A DNA stretch of 64,000 nt. Source: AP-15 sp963698995 (GTDB taxonomy: Bacteria > Pseudomonadota > Alphaproteobacteria > ATCC43930 > CGMCC-115725). Position numbers and translations under genes: made by a program. Of this stretch, positions 1-9,109 are shown in pieces (positions within the stretch are counted from its first letter, which is position 1; each line of letters begins with the position of its first letter). The DNA is taken from assembly GCA_963698995.1 (NCBI GenBank), contig CAVOTD010000069.1, forward strand, positions 62,001 through 126,000. Direction: 5' to 3'. The notes beneath the pieces were generated by a model. It was not told the DNA's origin and did no database searches. It was given only the letters and a program-made list of their open reading frames with translations.

Positions 1-36
1 TGTACGCCCGGCTCAATGCCGCGCTCGGGCGGGGTG

Positions 37-184
37 CGTCCTTCGAGACGCCCGCTGCGCGGGCTCCTCAGGATGAGGAAAACTCGACGCCCGCCCCGCG
101 GGCTCTCAGGGTGAGGAATTTTCAATGCTATCAACGGACCGCCTCATGCTGAGGAGCGCCCGCAGGGCGCGTCTCGAAGCACGC
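37..184. repeat. Extragenic palindromic repeat
   Basis: Two inverted arms of about 43 bases (roughly 37-79 and 142-184) share the core 'cttcgagacgcccgc' / 'ctcctcaggatgagg', with mismatches, around a spacer that carries a third partial copy of the arm. This is the style of extragenic palindrome common in Bradyrhizobium-like and other alphaproteobacterial genomes. It sits exactly at the broken 5' end of the methyltransferase fragment that follows, so it marks or caused that truncation. Confidence 0.6.
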
Positions 185-1278
185 ACGCGGCCGTTGCCGG
201 CGAAGCGAAGCCCTGGGAGGAGTGGGAGATCCCGCGCGAGGTCGAGGCGGATTGGCCGACAGAGGCAAAGGCGCTGCACGCCGACTGGTGGGCGGCGCGG
301 ATTGCACGACAGAAGAAAATCGATACCTCGATCGCGGCCAAGGCCGAGTTCGAATATCTCTACGACAAGCCCTATACGGACAATTCGCGCACCCGCGTCG
401 CCGGCCCGTTCACGGTCGAGAGCCTGTCGCCGCACCGGGTGATGGCTATGGACGAGGACGACAGCCTAATCGAGACGCTGGACCTCGCCGACCCCGGCGC
501 CGGCTGGAACGATTTCGCGCAGATGGTGCTCGAAAACCTGAAGACATCAGGCGTGCAGCAGGCGCACAAGGAGGACCGCATCACCTTCACGGCACTGACG
601 CCGTGGCCGGGCAATCTGGTCTGTGCCGAGGGCCGTTACCTCGAAGGCGACCGCGAGCGCCGCGCCGCGATCTTTCTCGGCCCGGAATTCGGCACCGTGG
701 CCCGCGCCGATCTCGTCGATGCGGCGCGCGAGGCGGCCGATGCCCGGTTCGACGTCGTGATCGCCTGCGCCTTCAATTTCGACGCCCACTCGGCCGAGCT
801 CGAGCGGATCGGCCGCCTCCCGATCCTGAAGGCGCGGATGAACCCCGACCTGCACATGGCCGGCGAGCTGAAGAACACCGGCTCCGGCAATCTGTTCGTC
901 GTCTTCGGCGAGCCCGACATCGCGATCGAGCCGGCCGGCGACAACCGGATCCGGGTCAGGATCAAGGGCGTCGATGTGTTCAAGCCGCAGACCGGCGAGA
1001 TCGAATCGGGCGGCCCCGACACGATCGCGTTGTGGTTCATCGACACCGACTACAACGAAGAGAGCTTTTTCGTCCGCCACGCCTATTTTCTCGGCGCCGC
1101 GACCGACCCCTACAAGGCGCTGAAGACGACCCTTAAGGCCGAGATCGACGAAGAAGTCTGGTCGAGCCTCAACAGCGACACCTCGCGCCCCTTCCCCAAA
1201 CCCAAATCCGGCCGCATCGCCGTCAAGGTCATCAACCATCTCGGCGACGAGGTGATGAAGGTGTTTTCGGTAAGGTGA
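185..1278 (+). pseudogene. C-terminal fragment of a Mod-like (type III style) DNA methyltransferase
   Basis: The reading frame is open from 112 to 1278, but protein-like sequence only starts after the palindrome at about 185. The product end (…RIAVKVINHLGDEVMKVF) and the preceding stretch with PYTDNSRTRVAGPFTVES match, from memory, the C-terminal part of adenine-specific methyltransferases of the Mod/type III family. The catalytic DPPY and FxGxG motifs that lie N-terminal in this family are absent, so about the first half is missing and the fragment cannot methylate DNA. An internal ATG at 439 would give 279 residues, but homologous sequence begins upstream of it. No restriction subunit is visible in the window. 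The family assignment rests on recognition of the tail only. Confidence 0.6.
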
Positions 1279-1745
1279 TCACGAACGTCGCTCGCGGGTA
1301 GTTGGTGTGAGGCGCGGCTGACAATATTCGGCCGATCAAATGAACTGGATCTTAGAGATTGGACTTTAGGGTGATCGCCTTCCGCGAATGGCAGACGTAG
1401 CGGGTTCAGGCGAGGAAAACGACGCCATGTCAGATCAAGTCATAGACCTCACGAGAAATCGACCGTCCGAGGGCTTCAGCAAATTCCAACCAACTGATAT
1501 TGTCTTGCTCGCGGTCACAGGTGGAGTCGGCTATCTTGCAAAAGAAGCATACAAGTATTTCTTCCCTGGCGCACCGAGTGTGATCGAACAGATTCGAGTG
1601 CTAACGGAGCTTATCGAAGCGTGCGCAAAAGCCGGGGCACGATCCGTCAAAGTGAGAGTTTCCACCAACGCGCGATTGGGCTTTGAAATGCCTAAAATTG
1701 TTAAGGAAGCAAAGGTTCTATCGGAAAATAGTGGCACCATAGATT

Positions 1746-1753
1746 TAGAGGTG
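1746..1753. repeat. Target-site duplication, left copy (8 bp)
   Basis: The octamer tagaggtg lies directly outside the left terminal repeat of the IS. The same octamer is at 2789-2796 directly outside the right terminal repeat. Eight bases is the usual duplication length for IS1595-family elements. Confidence 0.9.
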
Positions 1754-2788
1754 AAGGCTTATGTCTCTGTGTCCGGTGACGCGATTAGCGGTGGCACAGC
1801 GAGCGGGTATGGGGTAGAACAAATAACGAACATCTGCCTCGGAGGCTACCGTGAGCGATTTCCCCTGCTCCTTGATTGAGTTCCAACAGCGTTTTTCGGA
1901 TGAAGCGGCCTGCGCCAAGTATCTCTTTGCGACGCGCTGGCCGCAGGGCTTCGTCTGCCCCGGCTGCGGCAAGCAGAAAGCCTGGGAGCTGCAAACCAAA
2001 CCGTGGACATGGGAGTGCGCCACCTGCGGTCGTCAGACCTCGGTGACCGCCGGGACGATCATGCACCACTCCAAGCTGCCGTTGACCACTTGGTTCTGGG
2101 CCGCCTATCTGATGGCCACCCACTCCAACGGCATCTCGGCCCTGCAATTGCAACGCCAGCTCGGTTTGGGATCGTACCGGAGTGCTTGGCTGCTCTGTGG
2201 CAAGCTGCGCCATAGCATGGTCGCGCCCAGCCGGACCGCCCTGGCCGGTTTGGTTGAGATCGACGAGACGGAAATTGCCTGCCGCAGTAAGAACGATCCT
2301 GTGACCGGCGGTGGTGGCCGCAGCCGCCAGGGCAAGATGCTGATCGTCGGTGCCGTCGAAGTGCAGGACGGTGGGGCCGGCCCAGGTCGCATCCGCTTGA
2401 ACAAGGTGTCCGACTACTCGGCCGACAGCCTGCATCCCTTCATCGCCGGCAACCTCGCACCAGGCACCACCGCCAAGACCGACGGCTGGTCCGCCTATCC
2501 CGGCGCTCCCAGCGTCAAACACGACCCCCACGTCGTTGGTAAGATGGCCGCCCACATCGTCTTACCCTGGGTGCACCGTATCTTCTCTAACCTCAAGGTC
2601 TGGGCGCTGGGTGTCTACCACGGCTTGCGCCGCAAGCATCTGCAGTCCTATCTCGACGAATTCGTCTTCCGCTTCAACCGCCGTCGTGCCCGGCACGCCG
2701 CGTTCCGCTCCCTGCTCGGCATCGCCGCTTATCACCCACCCCTCAGCTACAACATGTTGATCTCACCGGAAGCAAAGTCATAAGCCTT
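1754..2788 (+). mobile_element. Complete IS1595-family insertion sequence, 1035 bp
   Basis: The element is bounded by imperfect 26-bp inverted repeats (1754-1779 and 2763-2788). Both begin aaggcttatg and end tccggtga, with four mismatches between. It is flanked by identical octamers at 1746-1753 and 2789-2796. One transposase gene fills it. The intact repeats, intact transposase and perfect duplication point to a recent insertion. It lies inside a small hypothetical gene that can be rebuilt in frame on excision. Confidence 0.92.
1851..2783 (+). CDS. IS1595-family transposase (ISXO2-like)
   Basis: A 310-residue DDE-type transposase for the element at 1754-2788. The N-terminus has a zinc ribbon with two CxxC pairs (CPGCGKQ and CATCGRQ, residues about 37-60), followed by a helix-turn-helix-like region (ALQLQRQLGLGSYRSAWLL). 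The catalytic domain shows the first acid in VEIDETEI, the second in KTDGWSAY, and the Asn-Lys part of the DDN(K) signature in FSNLKVW. Length and domain order are normal for the family. The last codons run into the right terminal repeat. The ATG at 1851 is preceded by gaggctaccgtg, a plausible ribosome site. No other IS gene is present. Confidence 0.92.
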   Translation: MSDFPCSLIEFQQRFSDEAACAKYLFATRWPQGFVCPGCGKQKAWELQTKPWTWECATCGRQTSVTAGTIMHHSKLPLTTWFWAAYLMATHSNGISALQLQRQLGLGSYRSAWLLCGKLRHSMVAPSRTALAGLVEIDETEIACRSKNDPVTGGGGRSRQGKMLIVGAVEVQDGGAGPGRIRLNKVSDYSADSLHPFIAGNLAPGTTAKTDGWSAYPGAPSVKHDPHVVGKMAAHIVLPWVHRIFSNLKVWALGVYHGLRRKHLQSYLDEFVFRFNRRRARHAAFRSLLGIAAYHPPLSYNMLISPEAKS

Positions 2789-2796
2789 TAGAGGTG
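2789..2796. repeat. Target-site duplication, right copy (8 bp)
   Basis: An exact copy of tagaggtg immediately after the right inverted repeat. The interrupted gene resumes at 2797 and reaches its stop at 2836-2838. Confidence 0.9.
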
Positions 2797-2862
2797 ATCT
2801 TTCGACCGGTTAGAAAACCGAGAACTCAGCCCGCCTAATCCCGATCCGCTCCGGTAGGCCCG

Positions 2863-4926
2863 GTGGAATTCCGCATCGCCGATACCTTCACCGCCAGCCT
2901 CGCTCGCCTTAACGGCGCAGAGCAGAAAGCGGTTAAGACGACGGCATTCGACCTGCAACTGAACCTATCGGCTCCTGGTCTCCGCTTTCATCGGCTCGAA
3001 CGTCCGCGCGACCCGAATTTCTGGTCAGTCCGTGTCAGCGACGATATTCGCCTAATCGTCCATCGAACGCCCACAAGCCTGCTGCTTTGCCATGTCGGGC
3101 ACCACGACACGGCTTATGCATGGGCCGAGCGACGCCGGATCGAACGGCATCCGACGACGGGTGCAGCCCAACTCGTCGAACTTCCCGAGCGGGTCGAACA
3201 GGTCGCGATAACGGCCGTTGTCGCGACGGCGCCCGCACCCAAGCCGCTGCTGTTCGCCGGCGTCGCCGACGATGCGCTGCTAGGCTACGGTGTGCCGCCC
3301 GAGTGGCTCGAAAAGGTCCGGGGAGCGAACGAGGACACGCTGTTCGACATCGCCGAACGCCTGCCGCAAGAGGCTGCCGAGGCCCTGCTGAACCTGGCGA
3401 CCGGTACCACCCCGGCGATGCCGGAACGGGCGCCGATCGAGGCCGATCCGTTCGCCCATCCCGACGCGCAACGCCGGTTCCGCGTGCTGACGAATGTCGA
3501 GGAACTCGAACGGGCGCTCGATTACCCGTGGGATAAATGGGCGGTCTTCCTGCATCCGGCGCAGCGTCGGCTCGTCGACCGCGACTACAACGGACCCGCA
3601 CGGATAAGCGGCAGTGCCGGCACAGGCAAGACGATCGTGGCACTGCACCGGGCGGTTGCCGTGGCCGGGCGACACCCGCAAGCGCGCGTGCTGGCGACGA
3701 CCTTCTCAAAGGCGCTCGCAAACGAGCTGCGCATACGTCTGCGGACCCTGACCAGCAACGAGCCGGAGATCGCCGACCGGATCGCAGTCCATCCGGTGAC
3801 GGGGATCGGATACGACCTCTATACGGCAGCGTTCGGTCAGCCCAACATCGCCCCGCCCGCGCTGATCGAGACGCTGCTGCGCCAAGCCGCCGCGGAGGTT
3901 GAGGTGCACCGGTTCGCGCCGCGGTTTCTCATCGGCGAGTGGCGCGAAGTCGTGGACGCGTGGCAGCTCGCGAAGTGGGAAGACTACCGCGATGTCCCCC
4001 GGCTCGGTCGCAAGACCCGCATCGGCGGCAAGCAGCGCGAGGTGCTGTGGTCGATTTTCGAGCGCGTGCGGGCTGGTCTTGGCGAACGCAAGGCCGTCAC
4101 GTGGCCTGATCTCTTCGGTCGTGTTACGGCGCACATCGCCGCCAACAAATCCCCGTTCGATTTCGTCGTCGTCGACGAGGCGCAGGATGTCGGGGTCGCC
4201 GAATTACGGTTTCTTGCCTCTCTCGCCGCGGACCAGCCGGATGGCCTGTTCTTCGCCGGCGATCTCGGACAGCGGATCTTCCAGCAGCCGTTTTCGTGGC
4301 GGTCTCTCGACGTCGATGTGCGCGGTCGGTCCTCTGCGCTGCGCATCAACTACCGGACCTCGCACCAGATCCGCACTCAAGCCGACCGGTTGCTGCCGTC
4401 CACGCTGGCCGATATCGACGGCAATGCCGAGGATCGCCGCGGCACCGTATCGGTATTCAACGGCCCGCCGCCGATAGTCGAGACCTTCGACGATCCGGAA
4501 CAGGAGGTCGAGGGTATCGGCAAATGGCTCGCCGCTCGGATCGGAGAAGGAGTTGAGCCGCACGAGATTGGCATATTCGTTCGCTCGCCCCGCGAACTTC
4601 GCCGGGCGCGAAACGCGGTCAAACAAGCCCGTGTTCAAGCCATCGAAGTCACCGACAGGATCGAGTTCACGCCGGGCAAGGTCTCGATTGGCACGATGCA
4701 TCTGGCAAAGGGTTTGGAGTTTCGCGCCGTCGCCGTCATGGCCTGCGACGACGAGGTCATCCCGTTGCAGGAGCGCATCGAGAACGTCGCCGACGAGGCC
4801 GACCTCGAAGAGGTCTACAACACCGAGCGCCACCTGCTCTACGTCGCCTGCACCCGAGCGCGCGACCACCTGCTCGTCACTGGCGTCAATCCCGCCTCCG
4901 AGTTCCTCGAGGATCTCGAAGGCTGA
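2863..4926 (+). CDS. RelE/ParE-like domain fused to UvrD-type SF1 helicase
   Basis: A 687-residue protein with a GTG start, 24 bases after the stop of the IS-interrupted gene. Residues about 1-95 resemble a RelE/ParE toxin fold (RFHRLERPRDPNFWSVRVSD followed by IRLIVHR and VGHHDTAYAWAERRRIE). The rest is a superfamily 1 helicase: Walker A GSAGTGKT (about 250-257), Walker B VVVDEAQD (435-442), motif III region GDLGQRIFQQPFSW, motif IV LRINYRTSHQIR, motif V SIGTMHLAKGLEF and motif VI LLYVACTRARDHLLV. All key ATPase residues appear intact. No separate antitoxin gene is adjacent. The domain fusion suggests nucleic-acid processing, perhaps in stress or defence, but that is inference. The 3' end abuts prfB on the other strand, which has lost its normal stop. 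Confidence 0.8.
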   Translation: MEFRIADTFTASLARLNGAEQKAVKTTAFDLQLNLSAPGLRFHRLERPRDPNFWSVRVSDDIRLIVHRTPTSLLLCHVGHHDTAYAWAERRRIERHPTTGAAQLVELPERVEQVAITAVVATAPAPKPLLFAGVADDALLGYGVPPEWLEKVRGANEDTLFDIAERLPQEAAEALLNLATGTTPAMPERAPIEADPFAHPDAQRRFRVLTNVEELERALDYPWDKWAVFLHPAQRRLVDRDYNGPARISGSAGTGKTIVALHRAVAVAGRHPQARVLATTFSKALANELRIRLRTLTSNEPEIADRIAVHPVTGIGYDLYTAAFGQPNIAPPALIETLLRQAAAEVEVHRFAPRFLIGEWREVVDAWQLAKWEDYRDVPRLGRKTRIGGKQREVLWSIFERVRAGLGERKAVTWPDLFGRVTAHIAANKSPFDFVVVDEAQDVGVAELRFLASLAADQPDGLFFAGDLGQRIFQQPFSWRSLDVDVRGRSSALRINYRTSHQIRTQADRLLPSTLADIDGNAEDRRGTVSVFNGPPPIVETFDDPEQEVEGIGKWLAARIGEGVEPHEIGIFVRSPRELRRARNAVKQARVQAIEVTDRIEFTPGKVSIGTMHLAKGLEFRAVAVMACDDEVIPLQERIENVADEADLEEVYNTERHLLYVACTRARDHLLVTGVNPASEFLEDLEG

Positions 4927-6068
4927 CCGCGGGCAACCGGTCACCCGATTCGCCGTGATCGCGTCGGCGCCTTCGATGCGGGCGGCGAGGGCGGCGGCGA
5001 GGAAGCGGTCGAGGTCGCCGTCGAGCACCGCGCCGGTGTTGCGAGGTTTCGACGCCGGTGCGCAGATCCTTGACCATCTGGTAGGGCTGCAGGACGTAGG
5101 AGCGGATCTGGTGGCCCCAGCCGATGTCGGTCTTGGTGGCGTTGAGCGCGTCGGTCGCCGCCTCGCGCCGCTGCAATTCGGCCTCGTAGAGCCGGGCGCG
5201 CAGCATCGCAAAGGCATGCGCGCGGTTCTGGTGCTGCGAGCGCTCGCTCTGGCACTGCACGACGATGCCGCTCGGCAGATGGGTGATGCGCACCGCGCTG
5301 TCGGTCTTGTTGACGTGCTGCCCGCCGGCGCCGGACGAGCGGTAGGTGTCGATGCGCAGGTCCTTGTCGTTGATCTCGATCTCGATCTTGTCGTCGACCA
5401 CCGGGTAGACCCAGGCCGAGGCGAAGCTGGTGTGGCGCCGCGCGTTCGAATCGAAGGGCGAGATGCGCACCAGCCGATGGACGCCGCTTTCGGTCTTCAG
5501 CCAGCCATAGGCGTCCGGACCGTTGATCCGGACCGTCGCCGATTTGAACCCGGCCTCTTCGCCGCCGCTCTCCTCGAGCCATTCGACCTTATAGTCGTGC
5601 GCCTCGGCCCAGCGGACATACATGCGCAACAGCATTTCGGCCCAATCCTGGGCCTCGGTGCCGCCGGCGCCGGCATGGACTTCGAGATAGCAATCGTTGC
5701 CGTCGGCCTCGCCCGAGAGCAGGCTTTCGAGCTCGCGCCGCGCCGCTTCGGCGCGCAGCCTTTCGAGCGCCGCCTCGGCCTCGGCGACCACGGCAGCCTC
5801 GCCCTCGGCCTCGCCCAGCTCGATCAGCTCGAGGGTTTCGCCGACCTCGCGCTCGATCCGCCGATAGCTGCCGATCGCCTGGTCGAGCTTGGTGCGCTCG
5901 CGCAACAGCTTTTGCGCGGCTGCCGGATCATCCCACAGGCGCGGGTTCTCGGCATGCGCATTCAGCTCGGCAAGGCGCCGGGTTGCGGTCTCCCAGTCAA
6001 AGATGCCTCCTCAGCAGCGCCAGCGACTTGCTTATGTCGTCGGCAGCCGCCTGAATTTCGGCGCGCAT
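4886..6068 (-). CDS. prfB: Peptide chain release factor 2 (programmed +1 frameshift; 3' end damaged)
   Basis: RF2 releases peptides at UGA/UAA codons. The first frame, from ATG at 6068, has 23 codons and stops at UGA (5997-5999). The rest follows after a +1 shift and begins D-W-E-T. The GGQ motif is intact in SGAGGQHVNKTDSAVR. Near the C-terminus the frame breaks: one extra base about 5041 turns the expected GVET(R/S)NTGAVLDG into GVETSQHRRG, and the unrepaired frame ends at 4886. Restoring the base recovers NTGAVLDGDLDRFLAAALAARIEG, but then no stop follows until far inside the helicase gene, so the native 3' tip seems lost or replaced. RF2 is essential, so the indel is probably a sequencing error; the missing stop may reflect a real join with the islet. 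Confidence 0.85.
5996..6011 (-). promoter_or_regulatory. prfB: prfB programmed +1 ribosomal frameshift site
   Basis: On the minus strand the sequence reads AGG AGG CAT CTT TGA C. A Shine-Dalgarno-like AGGAGG sits just upstream of a slippery CTT followed by a UGA stop and C, with the same spacing as the E. coli site (AGG GGG TAT CTT TGA C). This is the known RF2 autoregulatory switch: low RF2 lets the ribosome slip to the +1 frame and make full-length factor. Confidence 0.93.
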
Positions 6069-6086
6069 CGGCTCACTCCAATCGCT

Positions 6087-8651
6087 CTAATATAGGCCGC
6101 CGGTCCCGCTCGCCGGAGCCCCGCGCACCGGCGGCGGCGCGCTTTGGCTACCGCCCGCGACCTCCCCGGTCGAGGCGATCGGCGTCTCGTCCTCACCGGC
6201 GACGTGCTGCAATCCGAGATTGCGGTTATGACCAGGCTCGGTCCCTGGCTTATAGGCCTCGTAGATCGCCGACTCGCCGGCGCCGACTGGTAACCCGGTG
6301 GCCGCACTGACCCGGTAGAGCCGCATCCCGGGCGGCGTGCGGAATGCCGTCGCGGGCGAATCTTTGAGTGCCGCGATCATAAAGTCGCGAAAGATCGGGG
6401 CCGCGACATGGCCGCCGGTCTCGTCGTCACCGAGACTGTCCGGATCGTCATAGCCGACATAAACGCCGGCGACGAGGTCGGGCGAGAACCCGACGAACCA
6501 GGCGTCGCGCCAGTCGTTGGTGGTCCCGGTCTTGCCGGCGATCGGTTTGCCCACGGCCTGCACGACCTTCGCGGTGCCGCGCTCCACCACCCCTTGCAGC
6601 ATTGTGACGATCTGGAAGGCCGAGCCGGGGTCGGCGACCTGCTCGCGGGTATCCGGGATGACCGGCACCGGCTGATGCTGCCATTCGACATCGTTGCAGC
6701 CGTCGCACCGTCGTTGATCGGCGCGAAAGATCGTCGCGCCGTTGCGGTCCTGGATGCGATCGATAAAGGTCGGAACAATTCGTTTGCCGCCATTGACCAG
6801 CATGCCATAGGCGGCGGTGTGGCGCAGCAATGTCGTCTCGCCGGCGCCGAGCGCCATCGAATATTCGCGCGGCATGTGATCCATGATGCCGAAGCGTTCG
6901 ACGGTCTCCGCGATCGGCTCCATCCCGATGATCGAAGCAACCCTGGCGGTCACCGCATTGAGTGACTGCTCGAGGGCGACGCGCAGGGGTGTCGGCCCGC
7001 GAAACTTCGCCTGATGGTTGAGCCTCGCATAATTTGTCGGTGACCACATCGGCAGCCCCGGGCCTTGCGGGAGCCAGATCGGACCGTCGACCACTAATGT
7101 CGACGGCGTGAAACCGTGATCGAGCGCGGTCAGATAGACGAACGGCTTGATCGAGGAGCCGGGCTGCCGTTTGGCCTGGGTCGCCCGATCGAACTGGCTG
7201 GTCTCAAAGCTGAACCCGCCGCTGATCGCCAGCACCCGGCCGGTATGCGGGTCCATAGCGACAAGGGCGCCGGAGACTTCCGGTACTTGGCACAAGGTGT
7301 AAAGGCCAGCAGCCTTTGTAGCGTTCACCTCCCCCTTCGACCCGTTGACTAGATCGACCATAACGACGTCGCCCGGCTTGACGACGTCGCCGGCGCCGCG
7401 TGGCGCAGGACCAAAGCTGCCGTTCTCGTGGCGCGGGCGCGCCCAACGCATCTCGGAGAACGGGATGCGTCCGGATGCGCCATTGGCAAAGCCGATCGTC
7501 GCCCCGTCAGGCTCCGTGCGGACGACCATCGCCAGGCGCCATCCGACATCGGTTGTCACTCCGGGAACCGGCAGCGCGGCCAGATGGGCGGCCCAATCTC
7601 CCTTCGGATCGATGCGGGCGACCGCGCCGCGCCACCCGCCATGACTGCGTTCGTAGGCAATCAGCCCGGTGCGCAGCGCCTTGTCGGCAGCCGCCTGGAG
7701 CCGGGCGTCAAGGCTGGTGCGCACCGACAGCCCCGCGCCGTACAGCACCTTCTCGCCGTAGCGAGCGAGCAGCTCGCGCCGCACCTCCTCGGCGAAATAC
7801 GGCGCGCGGACTTGTTCGGCGTCCTCGCGATGGCGCAACTCGAGCGGCTGCGCTTCAGCTTGGGCAGCCGCCTCCTGAGTTGCCGCGCCGTCCTCGACCA
7901 TCCGATCGAGGACCCAATCGCGGCGGGCTTTTGCCGCTTGCGGATAGCGTGCCGGGCTGTAGCGGTTCGGCGCCTTCGGCAGCCCGGCGAGAAAGGCGGA
8001 CTCGCCAAGCGTCAGCTCGCCCAACGACTTGTCGAAATAGGTCAGCGCTGCGGCGGCCACGCCATAAGCGCCGGAGCCGAGATAGATTTCGTTCAGATAG
8101 AGCTCGAGGATCCGGTCCTTCGGCAGCGCCGCCTCGATGCGTGTCGCGAGCAGGATCTCCTTGACTTTGCGTTCGATCGAAATCTCGTTCGACAACAGCA
8201 TGTTCTTGGCGACCTGCTGGGTAATCGTCGAGGCGCCGACCGGGCGCCGGTTTGCGTGGAACCTGCTCACATCGGTGATGGCAGCGCGCAGGATGGAAAC
8301 CGGGTCGACGCCATGGTGGCTGTAGAAATTCTTGTCCTCGGCCGCGAGAAAGGCATTGATCAGCGGTTTTGGGATGGCCTGGATCGGCACGAAGATCCGC
8401 CGCTCGGTCGCGTACTCGGCAAGGCGCCGGCCATCGCCCGCGTGGACTCGCGTCATGATCGGCGGCTGATAATGCGCAAGCTGCTGGTAATCGGGCAGAT
8501 CACGACCAAAATACCAAAGTGTGATCCCGATGAAGCCGCAGCCCACGATCGCCAGCAGGACCGCGCAAACAAACAGAAACCGGAAAAGCCTAATCATTCT
8601 TGCTGGACGGTTTGCGACCACCTCCATGCCGGCGCCGCGCCGGATCACCAT
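6087..8651 (-). CDS. mrcA: Penicillin-binding protein 1A (bifunctional transglycosylase/transpeptidase)
   Basis: An inner-membrane murein synthase that polymerises and cross-links peptidoglycan. A single N-terminal membrane segment (LFRFLFVCAVLLAIVGCGF) is followed by a GT51 domain with the catalytic Glu in FLAAEDKNFYSHHGVD and the TITQQVAKN motif. An OB-like insertion typical of alphaproteobacterial PBP1a comes next. The transpeptidase domain has SxxK in QPGSSIKPFVY, SxN in QSLNAVTAR and KTGT in AGKTGTTNDWRDAWF. The frame is open to 8798. ATG at 8651 has AGGA just upstream, while 8627 and 8597 (directly before the membrane segment) are alternatives. It lies 18 bases upstream of prfB on the same strand, an order common in alphaproteobacteria. 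Confidence 0.92.
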   Translation of the reverse strand: MVIRRGAGMEVVANRPARMIRLFRFLFVCAVLLAIVGCGFIGITLWYFGRDLPDYQQLAHYQPPIMTRVHAGDGRRLAEYATERRIFVPIQAIPKPLINAFLAAEDKNFYSHHGVDPVSILRAAITDVSRFHANRRPVGASTITQQVAKNMLLSNEISIERKVKEILLATRIEAALPKDRILELYLNEIYLGSGAYGVAAAALTYFDKSLGELTLGESAFLAGLPKAPNRYSPARYPQAAKARRDWVLDRMVEDGAATQEAAAQAEAQPLELRHREDAEQVRAPYFAEEVRRELLARYGEKVLYGAGLSVRTSLDARLQAAADKALRTGLIAYERSHGGWRGAVARIDPKGDWAAHLAALPVPGVTTDVGWRLAMVVRTEPDGATIGFANGASGRIPFSEMRWARPRHENGSFGPAPRGAGDVVKPGDVVMVDLVNGSKGEVNATKAAGLYTLCQVPEVSGALVAMDPHTGRVLAISGGFSFETSQFDRATQAKRQPGSSIKPFVYLTALDHGFTPSTLVVDGPIWLPQGPGLPMWSPTNYARLNHQAKFRGPTPLRVALEQSLNAVTARVASIIGMEPIAETVERFGIMDHMPREYSMALGAGETTLLRHTAAYGMLVNGGKRIVPTFIDRIQDRNGATIFRADQRRCDGCNDVEWQHQPVPVIPDTREQVADPGSAFQIVTMLQGVVERGTAKVVQAVGKPIAGKTGTTNDWRDAWFVGFSPDLVAGVYVGYDDPDSLGDDETGGHVAAPIFRDFMIAALKDSPATAFRTPPGMRLYRVSAATGLPVGAGESAIYEAYKPGTEPGHNRNLGLQHVAGEDETPIASTGEVAGGSQSAPPPVRGAPASGTGGLY

Positions 8652-9109
8652 CCGATCCTGAGCCCACGCGGCAGGGCTCTCATATGCGCCATCCGCAAAA
8701 CCATTCCAAGAATGTTTTGTTTTGAGCAAAGTGGTCCGATTAAGTGCAGCGCTCGCACGAGTGCGCGCGGACCGGACGAAACCGTTGTGGCAGGCCACTT
8801 TCCTCTATACAGTGCGAGGCGCGAAGAACCGCCGTTCGCCGATCGGGCGCCGCGCCTGGTGGGGCAATGCGACGCAAGCCCGCAGATTGGCAGCAGCTTG
8901 CCTGCCGCCGCGCCGGGTCGCAGCGCCGGGCGATACGGATCGTAGGAACCCGAAGCCGATCAAGGCTCCCCTGACGAGACCCCCATGGCCGATGTTTTCT
9001 CATTGCTCGGTGGAATAGCTTCAGGCGCCGGCGGCTTCCTTGTACACAGGATCGCGCCGCCGGCCGATTTTCGCACGGCCGCGGCAGCGCGCCCCGGAGT
9101 TATGCCCGA
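8652..9109. other. Divergent intergenic region between mrcA and rne
   Basis: About 460 bases without a supported gene. It must hold promoters for mrcA (leftward) and rne (rightward) and the long rne 5' untranslated region. RNase E genes usually autoregulate through such leaders, but I cannot point to a specific structure here. A short rightward ORF from 8985 overlaps the rne start in another frame and has no convincing ribosome site. Confidence 0.4.

Larger units (their letters stand above)
1427..2838 (+). pseudogene. Small hypothetical gene interrupted by an IS1595-family element
   Basis: A 109-codon 5' part (1427-1753; an upstream in-frame ATG at 1388 is possible) ends at the IS left boundary. 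Removing the IS and one copy of the 8-bp duplication joins it in frame to 2797-2838, adding 13 codons (IFRPVRKPRTQPA) and a TAA stop. The ancestral protein would be about 122 residues. It has one hydrophobic stretch near residues 20-40 (DIVLLAVTGGVGYLAKEA) and an alpha/beta-looking remainder. I do not recognise a family. As sequenced, the frame instead runs into the IS and stops at 1879. Base composition is lower in GC than the neighbours, which fits acquired DNA. Confidence 0.6.

Noticed and set aside
185..1278. A functional restriction-modification system at the left edge
   Set aside because: The methyltransferase lacks its catalytic half and no restriction subunit is present in the window.
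4553..6310. 585-codon rightward ORF opposite prfB
   Set aside because: No domain, high Arg/Ala content, overlaps RF2 motifs on the other strand.
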